Assembly: GCF_019195435.1 (NCBI RefSeq)
Contig: NZ_CP078069.1
Coordinates: 744,001 to 808,000, forward strand
DNA length: 64,000 nt
From: Comamonas sp. NLF-1-9
GTDB taxonomy: Bacteria; Pseudomonadota; Gammaproteobacteria; Burkholderiales; Burkholderiaceae_C
Reading direction: 5' to 3'
Part shown: positions 18,882 to 26,149 of the stretch, one piece after another
How positions within the stretch are numbered: the stretch's first letter is position 1
Layout of the letters: the number at the start of each line of letters is the position of its first letter
Notes under the pieces: generated by a model
Told to the model about the DNA's origin: nothing
Database searches by the model: none
Seen by the model: the letters and a program-made list of their open reading frames with translations, nothing else
Program-made: the position numbers and the translations under genes

Positions 18882-19192
18882 CCGGGCAATCCGAGGCGCT
18901 GATCCATTGCGGGCATTGGTCGAGGGCATTATCCCCAGTCTGGACAACGACGACGTGCGTCGCCGAGCACGGCGGGCAGCTGCCAGCGCGACGATCACGA
19001 CGATCGCGAAGGCAGCCTAGCGCGCCGGAAACCAGAAGTCGCGCATCCTCCGCAGTCCATTTAACATAATATACATTGTATAAAACATGCCAGGCGGTCA
19101 GTTGCATCCTTGCAACTTCGTCGCAACGCCGCGCATTCGGGCGCACCGGGGTGTTCATGAGCCGCCGTGCCGGCACGCCCGGAGGTTCGCGC
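18882..19192. other. 311-bp intergenic region with a perfect palindrome
   Basis: This stretch lies upstream of the HDOD gene and downstream of the tusA-like gene. It holds no convincing gene. Its AT-rich core (about 19060-19085) contains the palindrome TATACA-T-TGTATA at 19070-19082, set in an otherwise GC-rich background. Such a site could be an operator, or part of a minus-strand promoter for the HDOD gene. No regulator can be assigned. Confidence 0.4.
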
Positions 19193-19420
19193 TCAGCGCC
19201 GGCGCAGGATGTGGATGAACTCCTCGCCCTCGGTTTTCTGCTCGACGAGTTCGTTGCCGGTCTGGCGGGCGAAGGCCTGAAAGTCGCGCAGCGAGCCGGG
19301 ATCGGTCGCGACGACCTTGAGGATCTGGCCGCTGAACATCTGGGTCAGCGCCTTCTTGGCCTTGAGGATGGGCAGCGGGCAGTTCAGGCCGCGCGCATCG
19401 AGTTCGCTGTCTATGTTCAT
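19193..19420 (-). CDS. TusA/SirA-family sulfurtransferase
   Basis: A 75-residue single-domain protein of the TusA family. The family signature LDARGLNCPLPILKAKKAL carries the sulfur-accepting Cys at residue 14, followed by the CPxP-type turn. The C-terminal half (LKVVATDPGSLRDFQAFARQ) fits the two-layer fold. Members relay sulfur for tRNA thiolation, molybdenum cofactor or sulfur oxidation. It lies 14 bp after the Nudix gene, in a run with cysM, so a link with cysteine and sulfur metabolism is reasonable. It may be an isolated TusA rather than the tRNA-thiolation protein itself. Confidence 0.9.
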   Translation of the reverse strand: MNIDSELDARGLNCPLPILKAKKALTQMFSGQILKVVATDPGSLRDFQAFARQTGNELVEQKTEGEEFIHILRRR

Positions 19421-19434
19421 CTTGCTTCCTTGCT

Positions 19435-19986
19435 TCAATCCAGGCCGCGCCGGCGTTCGGCGTTTTCCTCGTCGGTGAAGAACACCGGCTCGTGGCCTTG
19501 GCTGCGCAGCCAGTCGGCCAGCGCATAGCCGGTACCGGCCGGCCAGCATTTGAGTTCGCGCGGCTCCATCAGGCGGTAGTCCAGCAGCTCGGGCGACAGG
19601 CGGACCTCGCCCTGGGCGTGCACGTGGTAGGCAATGATGACCTGGTTCATGCGCAGAAACTCGTAGACGCCCACGAGCCGGATCTGCAGCGCGTCCAGGT
19701 TGGTTTCTTCCTTGAGCTCGCGCGCGATGCCTTGCTCGGGGCTTTCGCCGGCTTCCATGAAGCCGGTGATCAGCGCGAACATCTTGGGCGGCCAGGCGGC
19801 GTTGCGCGCCAGCAGGATCTTCTCGCCCACTTGCACGATGGCAGCCAGCACCGGCACCGGGTTGTTCCAGTGCGTCCAGCCGCAGGCGGCGCAGCGCAGC
19901 CGCACCTTCTCGCCGCTGTCTTCCAGCTGCGCAATCGGCGCCAGCGGCCCGGCGCATTGCGGGCAAAAGCGCATCTCGTCAGGCAT
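19435..19986 (-). CDS. NudC-like zinc-ribbon Nudix hydrolase
   Basis: A 183-residue Nudix hydrolase. The N-terminal zinc ribbon has two pairs, CPQCAG and CAACGW. The Nudix box is GFMEAGESPEQGIARELKEE, with the expected Glu residues. NudC-type enzymes cleave NADH or related dinucleotides and remove NAD caps from RNA; this one is shorter than E. coli NudC (257) because it lacks the N-terminal domain. ATG at 19986 is chosen because the ribbon starts there. It lies 5 bp after cysM. Confidence 0.87.
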   Translation of the reverse strand: MPDEMRFCPQCAGPLAPIAQLEDSGEKVRLRCAACGWTHWNNPVPVLAAIVQVGEKILLARNAAWPPKMFALITGFMEAGESPEQGIARELKEETNLDALQIRLVGVYEFLRMNQVIIAYHVHAQGEVRLSPELLDYRLMEPRELKCWPAGTGYALADWLRSQGHEPVFFTDEENAERRRGLD

Positions 19987-19991
19987 GATTT

Positions 19992-20897
19992 TCAGGCGGG
20001 AAAGACGCCGGTGGAGAGGTAACGGTCGCCGCGGTCGCAGACGATGAAGACGATGGTGGCGTTTTCCACGCGGGCCGCGATCTGCTGCGCGACCCAGGCG
20101 GCGCCGGCCGAGGAAATGCCCGCGAAGATGCCCTCTTGCGCGGCCATCTGGCGCGCCATGTCTTCGGCGTCGCTCTGCGATACCGACACCAGCTCGTCGA
20201 CCAGCTCCGGGCGGTAGATGCGAGGCAGGTACTCCTCGGGCCACTTGCGTATGCCCGGAATGCGCGAACCCTCGGTCGGCTCGGCGCCGATGATGTGCAC
20301 TGCGGGGTTTTTCTCGCGCAGATAACGCCCGACGCCGGTGATGGTGCCGGTCGTGCCCATGGCGCTGACGAAATGGGTGACGCGCCCGGCGCTCTGCTGC
20401 CAGATCTCGGGGCCGGTGGTTTCGTAGTGGGCGCGCGGATTGTCTTCGTTGGCGAACTGGTCGAGCACCCTGCCCTTGCCCTGCTCGGCCATCTGCTGGG
20501 CCAGGTCGCGCGCGTATTCCATGCCGCCACTCTTGGGCGTGAGCACCAGCTCGGCGCCGTAGGCCTTCATGGTCTGGGCGCGCTCTACCGACAAGTCTTC
20601 GGGCATCACCAGCACCATGCGGTAACCCTTGATCGCGGCGACCATGGCGAGCGCGATGCCGGTGTTGCCCGAAGTGGCCTCGATCAAGGTGTCGCCGGGC
20701 TCGATCTCGCCGCGCTGCTCGGCGCCGTCGATCATCGCAAACGCCGCGCGGTCCTTGACCGAACCTGCGGGGTTGTTGCCCTCGAGCTTGGCCAGCAGCG
20801 TGTTGCCGCGCTCGCGCCAGACTGCGGCGCCCAGGCGCCTCAAGGCCACCAGAGGCGTGTGGCCTATGGTGCTTTCTATGGTCGGATGGTCTGTCAT
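19992..20897 (-). CDS. cysM: Cysteine synthase B
   Basis: Makes cysteine from O-acetylserine and sulfide or thiosulfate, using PLP. The 301-residue product carries the PLP lysine in NPAGSVKDRAAFAMI, the phosphate-binding loop TSGNTGIALAM, and the CysM-type FVSAMGTTGTITG region. The length matches CysM rather than the longer CysK. It heads a minus-strand run of cysM, the Nudix gene and the tusA-like gene. Its start is 41 bp from the divergent tRNA-Leu fragment. Confidence 0.95.
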   Translation of the reverse strand: MTDHPTIESTIGHTPLVALRRLGAAVWRERGNTLLAKLEGNNPAGSVKDRAAFAMIDGAEQRGEIEPGDTLIEATSGNTGIALAMVAAIKGYRMVLVMPEDLSVERAQTMKAYGAELVLTPKSGGMEYARDLAQQMAEQGKGRVLDQFANEDNPRAHYETTGPEIWQQSAGRVTHFVSAMGTTGTITGVGRYLREKNPAVHIIGAEPTEGSRIPGIRKWPEEYLPRIYRPELVDELVSVSQSDAEDMARQMAAQEGIFAGISSAGAAWVAQQIAARVENATIVFIVCDRGDRYLSTGVFPA

Positions 20898-20918
20898 ATG
20901 TGGCTACTGTGCCATAAT
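20891..20918 (+). promoter_or_regulatory. Candidate sigma-70 promoter upstream of tRNA-Leu fragment
   Basis: CTGTCA at 20891-20896, a 16-bp spacer, and CATAAT at 20913-20918, placed 19 bp before the tRNA 5' end at 20938. The position fits the ancestral tRNA-Leu promoter. The -35 box overlaps the cysM start region. Confidence 0.4.
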
Positions 20919-20937
20919 TTGCGGCTTCCCGAAAATG

Positions 20938-20976
20938 GCCCGGGTGGTGAAATTGGTAGACGCAGGGGACTCAAAA
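20938..20976 (+). pseudogene. Broken 5' half of tRNA-Leu(CAA), intron-less
   Basis: The first 39 bases match a bacterial tRNA-Leu(CAA): acceptor strand GCCCGGG, a D-arm containing GGTAGACGC, anticodon stem GGGGA, and loop CTCAAAA. The sequence then diverges (ATAGGGACTTC) instead of continuing with TCCCC. The variable arm, T-arm and 3' acceptor strand are missing, so it cannot make a tRNA. The anticodon loop is uninterrupted here, unlike the complete copy at 21165. It repeats 36 bases of that copy with one mismatch (acceptor GCCCGGG versus GCCCGAG). Confidence 0.8.
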
Positions 20977-21200
20977 ATAGGGACTTCTACGTAGGTCTTG
21001 CTTGAGTCTACCGTCTGCAAAGTCGCGTGGGATAAGGAATTGAGGGATAAATCGGCTCTTGAGCGAAATGCCAGCATTTTGAACCAGGAGCCAGCTAGGA
21101 GCTAGGACGATGTAAGCTAGCTCCAAGCGAAGAGTAGTAGGTAGTTGAAGTAGCATCGCGTCATGCCCGAGTGGTGAAATTGGTAGACGCAGGGGACTCA
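20938..21200 (+). repeat. 36-bp direct repeats of the tRNA-Leu 5' half
   Basis: The copies at 20938-20973 and 21165-21200 are 35/36 identical, spaced 227 bp start to start. The 188 bp between the broken tRNA and the complete one contain no recognisable gene. They do contain an 8-bp perfect hairpin, GGAGCTAG/CTAGCTCC (21098-21105 with 21117-21124). The arrangement resembles the residue of an integration or tRNA replacement event. Confidence 0.7.
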
Positions 21201-21486
21201 GACCAAATTTGAGCCCTCCGGGGGAAACCCCAGAGGTGAAGCCCGTCAAACTCGGCGAAGGCCCTGGACGCAAGTCCGAGCTAATACCGAGCCAAGCCCT
21301 GGAGCCGAAAGGCTCCTCGGAAGGTGTAGAGAGCAGACGGCGGGCACCTAAGGCCGAAAGGCTATGGTGAAGGCGTGCTCCAGCCCACGAACGTCGTTTC
21401 TTCGGAAATGGCGGCGGCGAAAGCCGAAGTGGGAAGAAAATCCCCCGCCGCAAGGCGTGCCGGTTCGATTCCGGCCTCGGGCACCA
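21165..21486 (+). tRNA. tRNA-Leu(CAA) interrupted by a group I intron
   Basis: The exons are 21165-21199 and 21437-21486, which join to an 85-nt tRNA with encoded CCA. The acceptor stem pairs GCCCGAG with CTCGGGC, the anticodon stem pairs GGGGA with TCCCC, and the joined loop is CTCAAAA, giving anticodon CAA. The variable arm GCCGCAAGGCG and the T-arm containing GGTTCGATTCC are intact. The intron lies between positions 34 and 35 of the anticodon, the same place as in cyanobacterial tRNA-Leu(UAA). A strong terminator follows 8 bp after the CCA. Confidence 0.93.
21200..21436 (+). ncRNA. Group I self-splicing intron (IC3-like), 237 nt
   Basis: The core blocks closely resemble the Azoarcus tRNA-Ile and Anabaena tRNA-Leu introns: GTCAAACTCGGCGAA, ATACCGAGCCAAGCC, GGAAGGTGTAGAGAGCAGAC, CACCTAAGG, GCTATGGTGAAGGCGTGCTC. 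The last intron base is G, as required. The guide GAG at 21211-21213 pairs with CTC at the exon end, as in Anabaena, where CUU pairs with GAG. Here the splice-site base is C, giving C-G in place of the conserved U-G wobble. It encodes no protein, so it depends on self-splicing. Confidence 0.92.
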
Positions 21487-21493
21487 ATCCAGA

Positions 21494-21530
21494 AGAGCCG
21501 CCTCTGTTCGCAGAGGCGGCTCTTTCATTT
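21494..21530 (+). terminator. Intrinsic terminator of tRNA-Leu
   Basis: A 13-bp perfect stem (AGAGCCGCCTCTG with its complement at 21511-21523) with a TTCG tetraloop, followed by TTCATTT. It ends the tRNA transcript. The T-rich tail overlaps the last codons of the DUF2274 gene on the other strand and coincides with the element boundary. Confidence 0.85.
21521..21528. other. Candidate att core of the ICE
   Basis: TCTTTCAT differs by one base from TTTTTCAT, the short core I recall for Tn4371-family elements. It sits exactly where chromosomal tRNA DNA gives way to the last gene of the element (DUF2274). This is inferred; the other end is outside the window, so the direct repeat cannot be confirmed. 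Confidence 0.4.
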
Positions 21531-21746
21531 CCTGCCTACTCGCTTGAATCCTCGATCCCCCGCCATGAACGCCTCCAGCATGTGCGGAATCAGCGTCGCC
21601 GCATCGACCGCCTCACCGTAAGTCTGCGCGTGCAGCGCAGCGTAGCGGTCAAGGTCAGCCTTCAAACCGGCCGGGCACGCGAAGGTCAGCTTCGTGGATT
21701 CCAGTTTCGGCAGCGGTCCGAGCCGCAGCTTCCTAATCGTGCTCAT
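21525..21746 (-). CDS. DUF2274 protein, last gene of the trb operon
   Basis: A 73-residue protein matching the DUF2274 family found directly after trbI in Tn4371-type elements (RKLRLGPLPKLESTKLTF, LKADLDRYAALHAQTYGE, LIPHMLEAFMAGDRGF). It is small and soluble, and the spacing of its helices suggests a possible DNA-binding or accessory role; the function is unknown. The start overlaps the trbI stop by 4 bases (ATGA type). The stop codon falls inside the putative att core. Confidence 0.85.
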   Translation of the reverse strand: MSTIRKLRLGPLPKLESTKLTFACPAGLKADLDRYAALHAQTYGEAVDAATLIPHMLEAFMAGDRGFKRVGRK

Positions 21747-23026
21747 CGCATTGCTCCCCGGTTGAAGAACAGCGGCTGGTACGGTCGCAGCACCAGATCG
21801 CGGTTGACGATGATGCGAACCGGCAGGCCGGGCCGCTCGGTCAGCGTTGGCTGGATGTTCATGTTGCGTCGGGTCAACTCCTGCCCCACGTGGTTCACGC
21901 TGTCCTGCAGACTGCCTTGACCGGCAATCACGATGCGATTGCCGTCCTGCCGGTTCTGCGGCGCGGCCAGTTCGGCGCCCACGCCCAGCAGCGTGGTCAG
22001 CGCCGCGCCGGCAAAAACACGATCCCAATGCCAATCGACCCCATCCTCCAGGCCGGCATAGCCGGCCGGATCGGCGCCCGCGAGGTTGTCGAGCTTCAGC
22101 GAAGACGTGTCGGGCAGGATGATGCGGTTCCACACCACCTGCACGCGGCTCTGCCCATAGCTCACCTGGCTGTTGTACTTGCCCAGGATGCGCGAGCCTT
22201 GCGGGATCAACAGGAACTTGCCCGTGGCAGTGTCGTAGACTGGCTCCGTCACCGTGCTGATCACGTCGCCCGGCAGGTCGGACTTGATGCCGGTCACCAG
22301 CGCGCCGGCGATCACAGTGCCCGCCATCACCTGGTATGGCGAGGTAGGCAGCGCCAGATTCCCGGAATTGCGGGTTTCCGTAGAACCGCCTTTCAGGAAA
22401 GCCTCTTTCTGGTCTTGCCGGTTTTGCACAGCGGTCGGGTCAGACGCGGACTGTTGAGTTTGTGCCGCCGTCGAGGCCGGCCCGGCGGCGAGCGGATCGA
22501 AACCCGCCAAGGCCGATACCGGGCCTGCCGCCGCGACTTGCGCAGTTGCCGGCGCACCGGCCTTGCCCTGCTGACTCGAACGGAAGAACACCGACGAAGC
22601 CGCCGCGGCATCGGCTTCCTTGCGCCGTGCATCATCCGGGTCATGGCCTGGCGGCGCATAGGTGGGTGTGGCCGGCTGCTGCGAGGCCACGATGGCCGGG
22701 CCGAGGTCGCCCGGCAGGGGCGGCCCCAGTTCCGGCACCTTCGCCGGCAGCTTCGAGTAGTCCGACGGCAGGCCATCCAGCCCTTCGGACTTCGAGACGC
22801 GATCCACGTTGTAAAGCTCGGTCTGCTCGCCTACGCCACGCCGATGCGGTTGCAACGACCACATCAGCGCGCCGAGCACGGCAACCGACAGGCTGCCGGC
22901 GAGGATGGCCAGCGTGCGCCGGTTCAGGCGCGTAACCGGGCGCGGCTGGGCGCGCAACGCCACCGCCTCGGGTGCCACCTTGTCGGCCTGCGGGGCGGCA
23001 TGGTCGGAAATGTCATCCTGGCTCAT
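21743..23026 (-). CDS. trbI: Conjugal transfer protein TrbI (VirB10-like)
   Basis: A 427-residue VirB10 homologue that spans the envelope and links the inner-membrane ATPases to the outer-membrane pore. It has a short cytoplasmic N terminus, one membrane helix at about residues 37-55 (LAILAGSLSVAVLGALMW), and a Pro/Ala-rich periplasmic stretch. The conserved C-terminal beta domain contains YQVMAGTVIAGALVTGIKSD, LIPQGSRILGKYNSQVSYGQ and RVQVVWNRIILPD. It lies 2 bp after trbG and overlaps DUF2274. Confidence 0.95.
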   Translation of the reverse strand: MSQDDISDHAAPQADKVAPEAVALRAQPRPVTRLNRRTLAILAGSLSVAVLGALMWSLQPHRRGVGEQTELYNVDRVSKSEGLDGLPSDYSKLPAKVPELGPPLPGDLGPAIVASQQPATPTYAPPGHDPDDARRKEADAAAASSVFFRSSQQGKAGAPATAQVAAAGPVSALAGFDPLAAGPASTAAQTQQSASDPTAVQNRQDQKEAFLKGGSTETRNSGNLALPTSPYQVMAGTVIAGALVTGIKSDLPGDVISTVTEPVYDTATGKFLLIPQGSRILGKYNSQVSYGQSRVQVVWNRIILPDTSSLKLDNLAGADPAGYAGLEDGVDWHWDRVFAGAALTTLLGVGAELAAPQNRQDGNRIVIAGQGSLQDSVNHVGQELTRRNMNIQPTLTERPGLPVRIIVNRDLVLRPYQPLFFNRGAMR

Positions 23027-23028
23027 GG

Positions 23029-24042
23029 TCAGTTCCTCCGCGTGCCGCTCGAAACGCCGTCCGTGCGCTCGATCCGCACCACGTCGCCGCCATCACCGCC
23101 CAGGCGCAGTTCGGCTGCGCCGAACAGCCGATCCACGATGTAGTACGGCGAGCGGAAACGGTAGTTCACCAGTTGCCCATCGCCCTGCGCGCCAATGACA
23201 AACAGCGGCGGCAGCTCGCCTTGCGCGATGCCCGGCGGAAACTGGATGTAGACCTTCTCGCCATCATCGAAGGCGCGCAGCGGCTTCCACGGCGGGGTGC
23301 TGCCGCTGACCGCATAGCGGAAGCGGATCTTCTCCAGCGACAGCCCGGTATCGACCGGCGCGGCGCTGCTCGCCGCCTGTGCCTGGCGCTGCAAGGCCAG
23401 CATCTTGTCCTTGGGATACTCCCAGGACACCGACGCCATCCACGTTTTCTCGGTCGATGTCAACTCCAGCAGATACGTCCTGCGGCTGGTGGTGATGACG
23501 AGATTGGTCTTCAGGCCCGAGCGGATGGGCTTGACCATCACGTTGACGCGCAGCGCCTCGCCGCTGCCGCTCGCGGTATCGCCCACGATCCAGCGCACGG
23601 TATCGCCAGCGGCCACCGTCACCAGCTCCTCGCCCGGCTGGAGCGCAACCACGGTCACGCGGCCCACGGCCGCATAGACCTGATACAGCGCGCCATCGGT
23701 GAACGGCCACACCTGAATCGCATTGACGTAGCCCTCGCGCGTGGGAGCGACACGCGCCTCGGCATTGGCACGCGAAACGCGCACCGTCTCATCAGTAGGC
23801 TCCGGCGTGGGCTTGGCATCCGCTGTTTCTGGTGCGGGCTTCAACTGCGCCGGCATCGGCAACACCTGGGGCACTGCGACAACCTCTACCGGCTTCGGCG
23901 GCTCGGGCAAGGGGGTTGCCTGCACCGGCTCATCGAGCGAGATGGTCGGCGGCGGCTTGCCCTGCGTGGCGCAGCCCGAGAACAAGACGCTGGATGCCAG
24001 CAAGATCAGCGGCAAGGCGGATCTACGGAAAATCGCATTCAT
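23029..24042 (-). CDS. trbG: Conjugal transfer protein TrbG (VirB9-like)
   Basis: A 337-residue outer-membrane-associated VirB9 homologue. The signal peptide ends in a lipobox (LLASSVLFSGCATQG), so it is probably a lipoprotein, which is usual for TrbG. A Pro-rich linker follows. The VirB9 domain contains YQVYAAVGRVTVVALQPGEE and TNLVITTSRRTYLLELTS. ATG at 24042 overlaps the trbF stop. It forms the outer-membrane core with TrbI. Confidence 0.95.
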   Translation of the reverse strand: MNAIFRRSALPLILLASSVLFSGCATQGKPPPTISLDEPVQATPLPEPPKPVEVVAVPQVLPMPAQLKPAPETADAKPTPEPTDETVRVSRANAEARVAPTREGYVNAIQVWPFTDGALYQVYAAVGRVTVVALQPGEELVTVAAGDTVRWIVGDTASGSGEALRVNVMVKPIRSGLKTNLVITTSRRTYLLELTSTEKTWMASVSWEYPKDKMLALQRQAQAASSAAPVDTGLSLEKIRFRYAVSGSTPPWKPLRAFDDGEKVYIQFPPGIAQGELPPLFVIGAQGDGQLVNYRFRSPYYIVDRLFGAAELRLGGDGGDVVRIERTDGVSSGTRRN

Positions 24043-24743
24043 GGTTTTGCTCCTTCGTTTCCTTCCAGTTCGCGGCTCCACGACAGCCCGTTGACGTAGA
24101 TGCCCAAGGGGTTCTTGCGCAGGCGCTGCTCGGTGCGCGGGGTCTGCTGCACGATGGAAATCACCGCGTTCCAGCGTTCGATGCGGTCCAGCGCGCCGTT
24201 GACGTAGCGCGTCTCCGTCCAGCGCACGTTGAAAGACGTGTCGCTGGCACGGGTCACGCTGGTGATCTGCACCGTCACCGACTCCTTGCCGATGCGCGCG
24301 AACGGATCGTTCACGCGGGCGTAGTCGTTGAGCACCACGGCGCCCTTGTCGGTGGTGTAGTTGTAGGCATCGAGCCAGTTCTGCCGCACCACGATGGGGT
24401 CGATGGAGAGCGATCGCACCAGGCCGATGAAGCGGCCCAGGTGGTAGGCCACCTGGGCATCGTTGGGCCGGTACGGCGTAGCGGCTTCGCCGACCGCGCG
24501 CACCTGGCCCGCGTTGTCTACCTCCACCACGTAGGGCGTGACGATGGACTGCGCCGAGCGCCAGACCAGGCCACCGGCCATCAGCAGCGCGAGTGCGAGG
24601 CAGCCGAAGGCCATCAAGCGCCAGTTCTTCGCCTGCACGCGGGACGAGCCGATACGCTCGTCCCACACTTGGGCAGCAGATTGATATGGGGTCGCAGGCT
24701 GCGGGGTATCGGCATAACGCACCTGTGGGCGTTTGAATCGCAT
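24039..24743 (-). CDS. trbF: Conjugal transfer protein TrbF (VirB8-like)
   Basis: A 234-residue inner-membrane VirB8 homologue. It has a cytoplasmic N terminus, one helix near residues 48-68 (RLMAFGCLALALLMAGGLVW), and a periplasmic domain with YVVEVDNAGQVRAVGEA and VQITSVTRASDTSFNVRWTE. It nucleates assembly of the secretion channel. The start lies 32 bp after the trbL stop. Confidence 0.94.
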   Translation of the reverse strand: MRFKRPQVRYADTPQPATPYQSAAQVWDERIGSSRVQAKNWRLMAFGCLALALLMAGGLVWRSAQSIVTPYVVEVDNAGQVRAVGEAATPYRPNDAQVAYHLGRFIGLVRSLSIDPIVVRQNWLDAYNYTTDKGAVVLNDYARVNDPFARIGKESVTVQITSVTRASDTSFNVRWTETRYVNGALDRIERWNAVISIVQQTPRTEQRLRKNPLGIYVNGLSWSRELEGNEGAKP

Positions 24744-24775
24744 GGGTGTTCTCCTTGAAGATCAGGAATCGAAGG

Positions 24776-26137
24776 TCATCCGTCGTCGCGCAAGCTCGGC
24801 CCCTGGCTGGAGCTGCCGCCATCGCCACCGCGCAGCGTGTGGGCGGCGGTCGTCGCGGCATGGGTGAGTTGCTGTCGTCGGTGCAGGCGCTTGGCCCAGG
24901 CTGGTTGCTCCGGTGCCTTCGGGCTGGCGGCTTCGCCAGAAGCGGCGGCATTGGCAGCGCCTTCGTCGGCTGTAGAGCCGTTCCATCCGGCACGGAAGGA
25001 ATCGGCCACCTTCTGGCCGGCGGTGGAGGCGCGGGACGTCACACCGCGCCCGGCCGATTGCGCGCCGGTCTTGGCGACGTTGCCCATGCCGGCCATCGCG
25101 CCCTTGGCACCGCCACCGGCTGCAGCGGAGCCGGCCTGGAAGGCCGACCGGGCGCTGCTGGCCGCCGACGTGGCGGCACGCGCGCCGCTGCCGGCCAGCT
25201 TGGCGGCAGCCGGCGCCATGCGTGCCCCGGCCGCGACCGCGCCACCGACACCCGTGGCCGCTGCGCCCACGGCAACCGCAGCGCCGGCCGCGCCCAGCGC
25301 GGCACCGGCCATCGCGCCCGCGCCGAGCTGCGGGCCGCCCGACACCAGCCCGGTCGCAATGCCCGGCCCGAAGATGCCCAGCGCCAGCAGGGTCAGCGAG
25401 GCCAGCATGACGACGACCGAATGGTCGATGGACGGCTCTGCCGGCTGCACCTGGAACTCGGCGAACAGGCCCGAGCCGATGCCGACGATGACGGCCAGCA
25501 CCAGCACCTTGATACCCGACGACACCACGTTGCCCAAGACCTTTTCGGCGAGGAACGCGGTCTTGTTCCAGAGGGCGAACGGCACCAGCACGAAGCCCGC
25601 GAGCGTCGTCAGCTTGAACTCGATCAGCGTGATGAAAAGCTGGATGGCCAGCACGAAGAAGCACAGCAAGACGATCAGCCAGGCGAGGAACATCACGACG
25701 ATGGGCGTGATGTTCACGAACACCTCGGGGAATCCCGCCATGTCGCCGATCTGCTTGAGGATCGGCGCCCCGGCGTCGATGCCGACCTTGGCCAGCCTGC
25801 CCGGTTGCAGGAAGTTCTCCATACTCAAGGTCGAGCCGCTGGCCGTCAGGCCCAGGCCCGCGAACGAGCGGAACACGATGCCGGCCAGCCAGTTGAAGTT
25901 GCCGATGATGTAGGCGAAGGCACCGACGTACAGGACCTTGCGCAGCAGCTTGGCGATCACGTCCTCGCCCTGCCCGCTGGCATGCCCCATCGCCCAGAAC
26001 AGCCCGGCCAGGGTCATGTCGATCACGATCAGCGTGGCGGTCAGAAACGCCACCTCCCCCTGCACCAGCCCGAAGCCCGAGTCGATGTAGCGCGAGAAGG
26101 TGTCGAGGAAGCGGTCGATGACCGTCACGTCGTTCAT
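24776..26137 (-). CDS. trbL: Conjugal transfer protein TrbL (VirB6-like)
   Basis: A 453-residue polytopic inner-membrane protein equivalent to VirB6. At least six hydrophobic segments lie in residues 20-290, including VFVNITPIVVMFLAWLIVLL and FFVLAIQLFITLIEFKL. The last 170 residues form an Ala/Gly-rich low-complexity tail, usual for TrbL. It lies 12 bp after trbJ. Confidence 0.94.
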   Translation of the reverse strand: MNDVTVIDRFLDTFSRYIDSGFGLVQGEVAFLTATLIVIDMTLAGLFWAMGHASGQGEDVIAKLLRKVLYVGAFAYIIGNFNWLAGIVFRSFAGLGLTASGSTLSMENFLQPGRLAKVGIDAGAPILKQIGDMAGFPEVFVNITPIVVMFLAWLIVLLCFFVLAIQLFITLIEFKLTTLAGFVLVPFALWNKTAFLAEKVLGNVVSSGIKVLVLAVIVGIGSGLFAEFQVQPAEPSIDHSVVVMLASLTLLALGIFGPGIATGLVSGGPQLGAGAMAGAALGAAGAAVAVGAAATGVGGAVAAGARMAPAAAKLAGSGARAATSAASSARSAFQAGSAAAGGGAKGAMAGMGNVAKTGAQSAGRGVTSRASTAGQKVADSFRAGWNGSTADEGAANAAASGEAASPKAPEQPAWAKRLHRRQQLTHAATTAAHTLRGGDGGSSSQGPSLRDDG

Positions 26138-26149
26138 GACCCGGCCGCG

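Noticed and set aside
20938..20976. First tRNA-Leu copy as a functional gene
   Set aside because: No 3' anticodon strand, variable arm, T-arm or acceptor complement follows within the next 180 bp, and no intron core is present in that gap.
20971..21528. Minus-strand open frame across the tRNA-Leu region
   Set aside because: It runs through the tRNA exons, the group I intron and the terminator, all of which are better explained as RNA. The segment between the tRNA copies has no recognisable integrase remnant.
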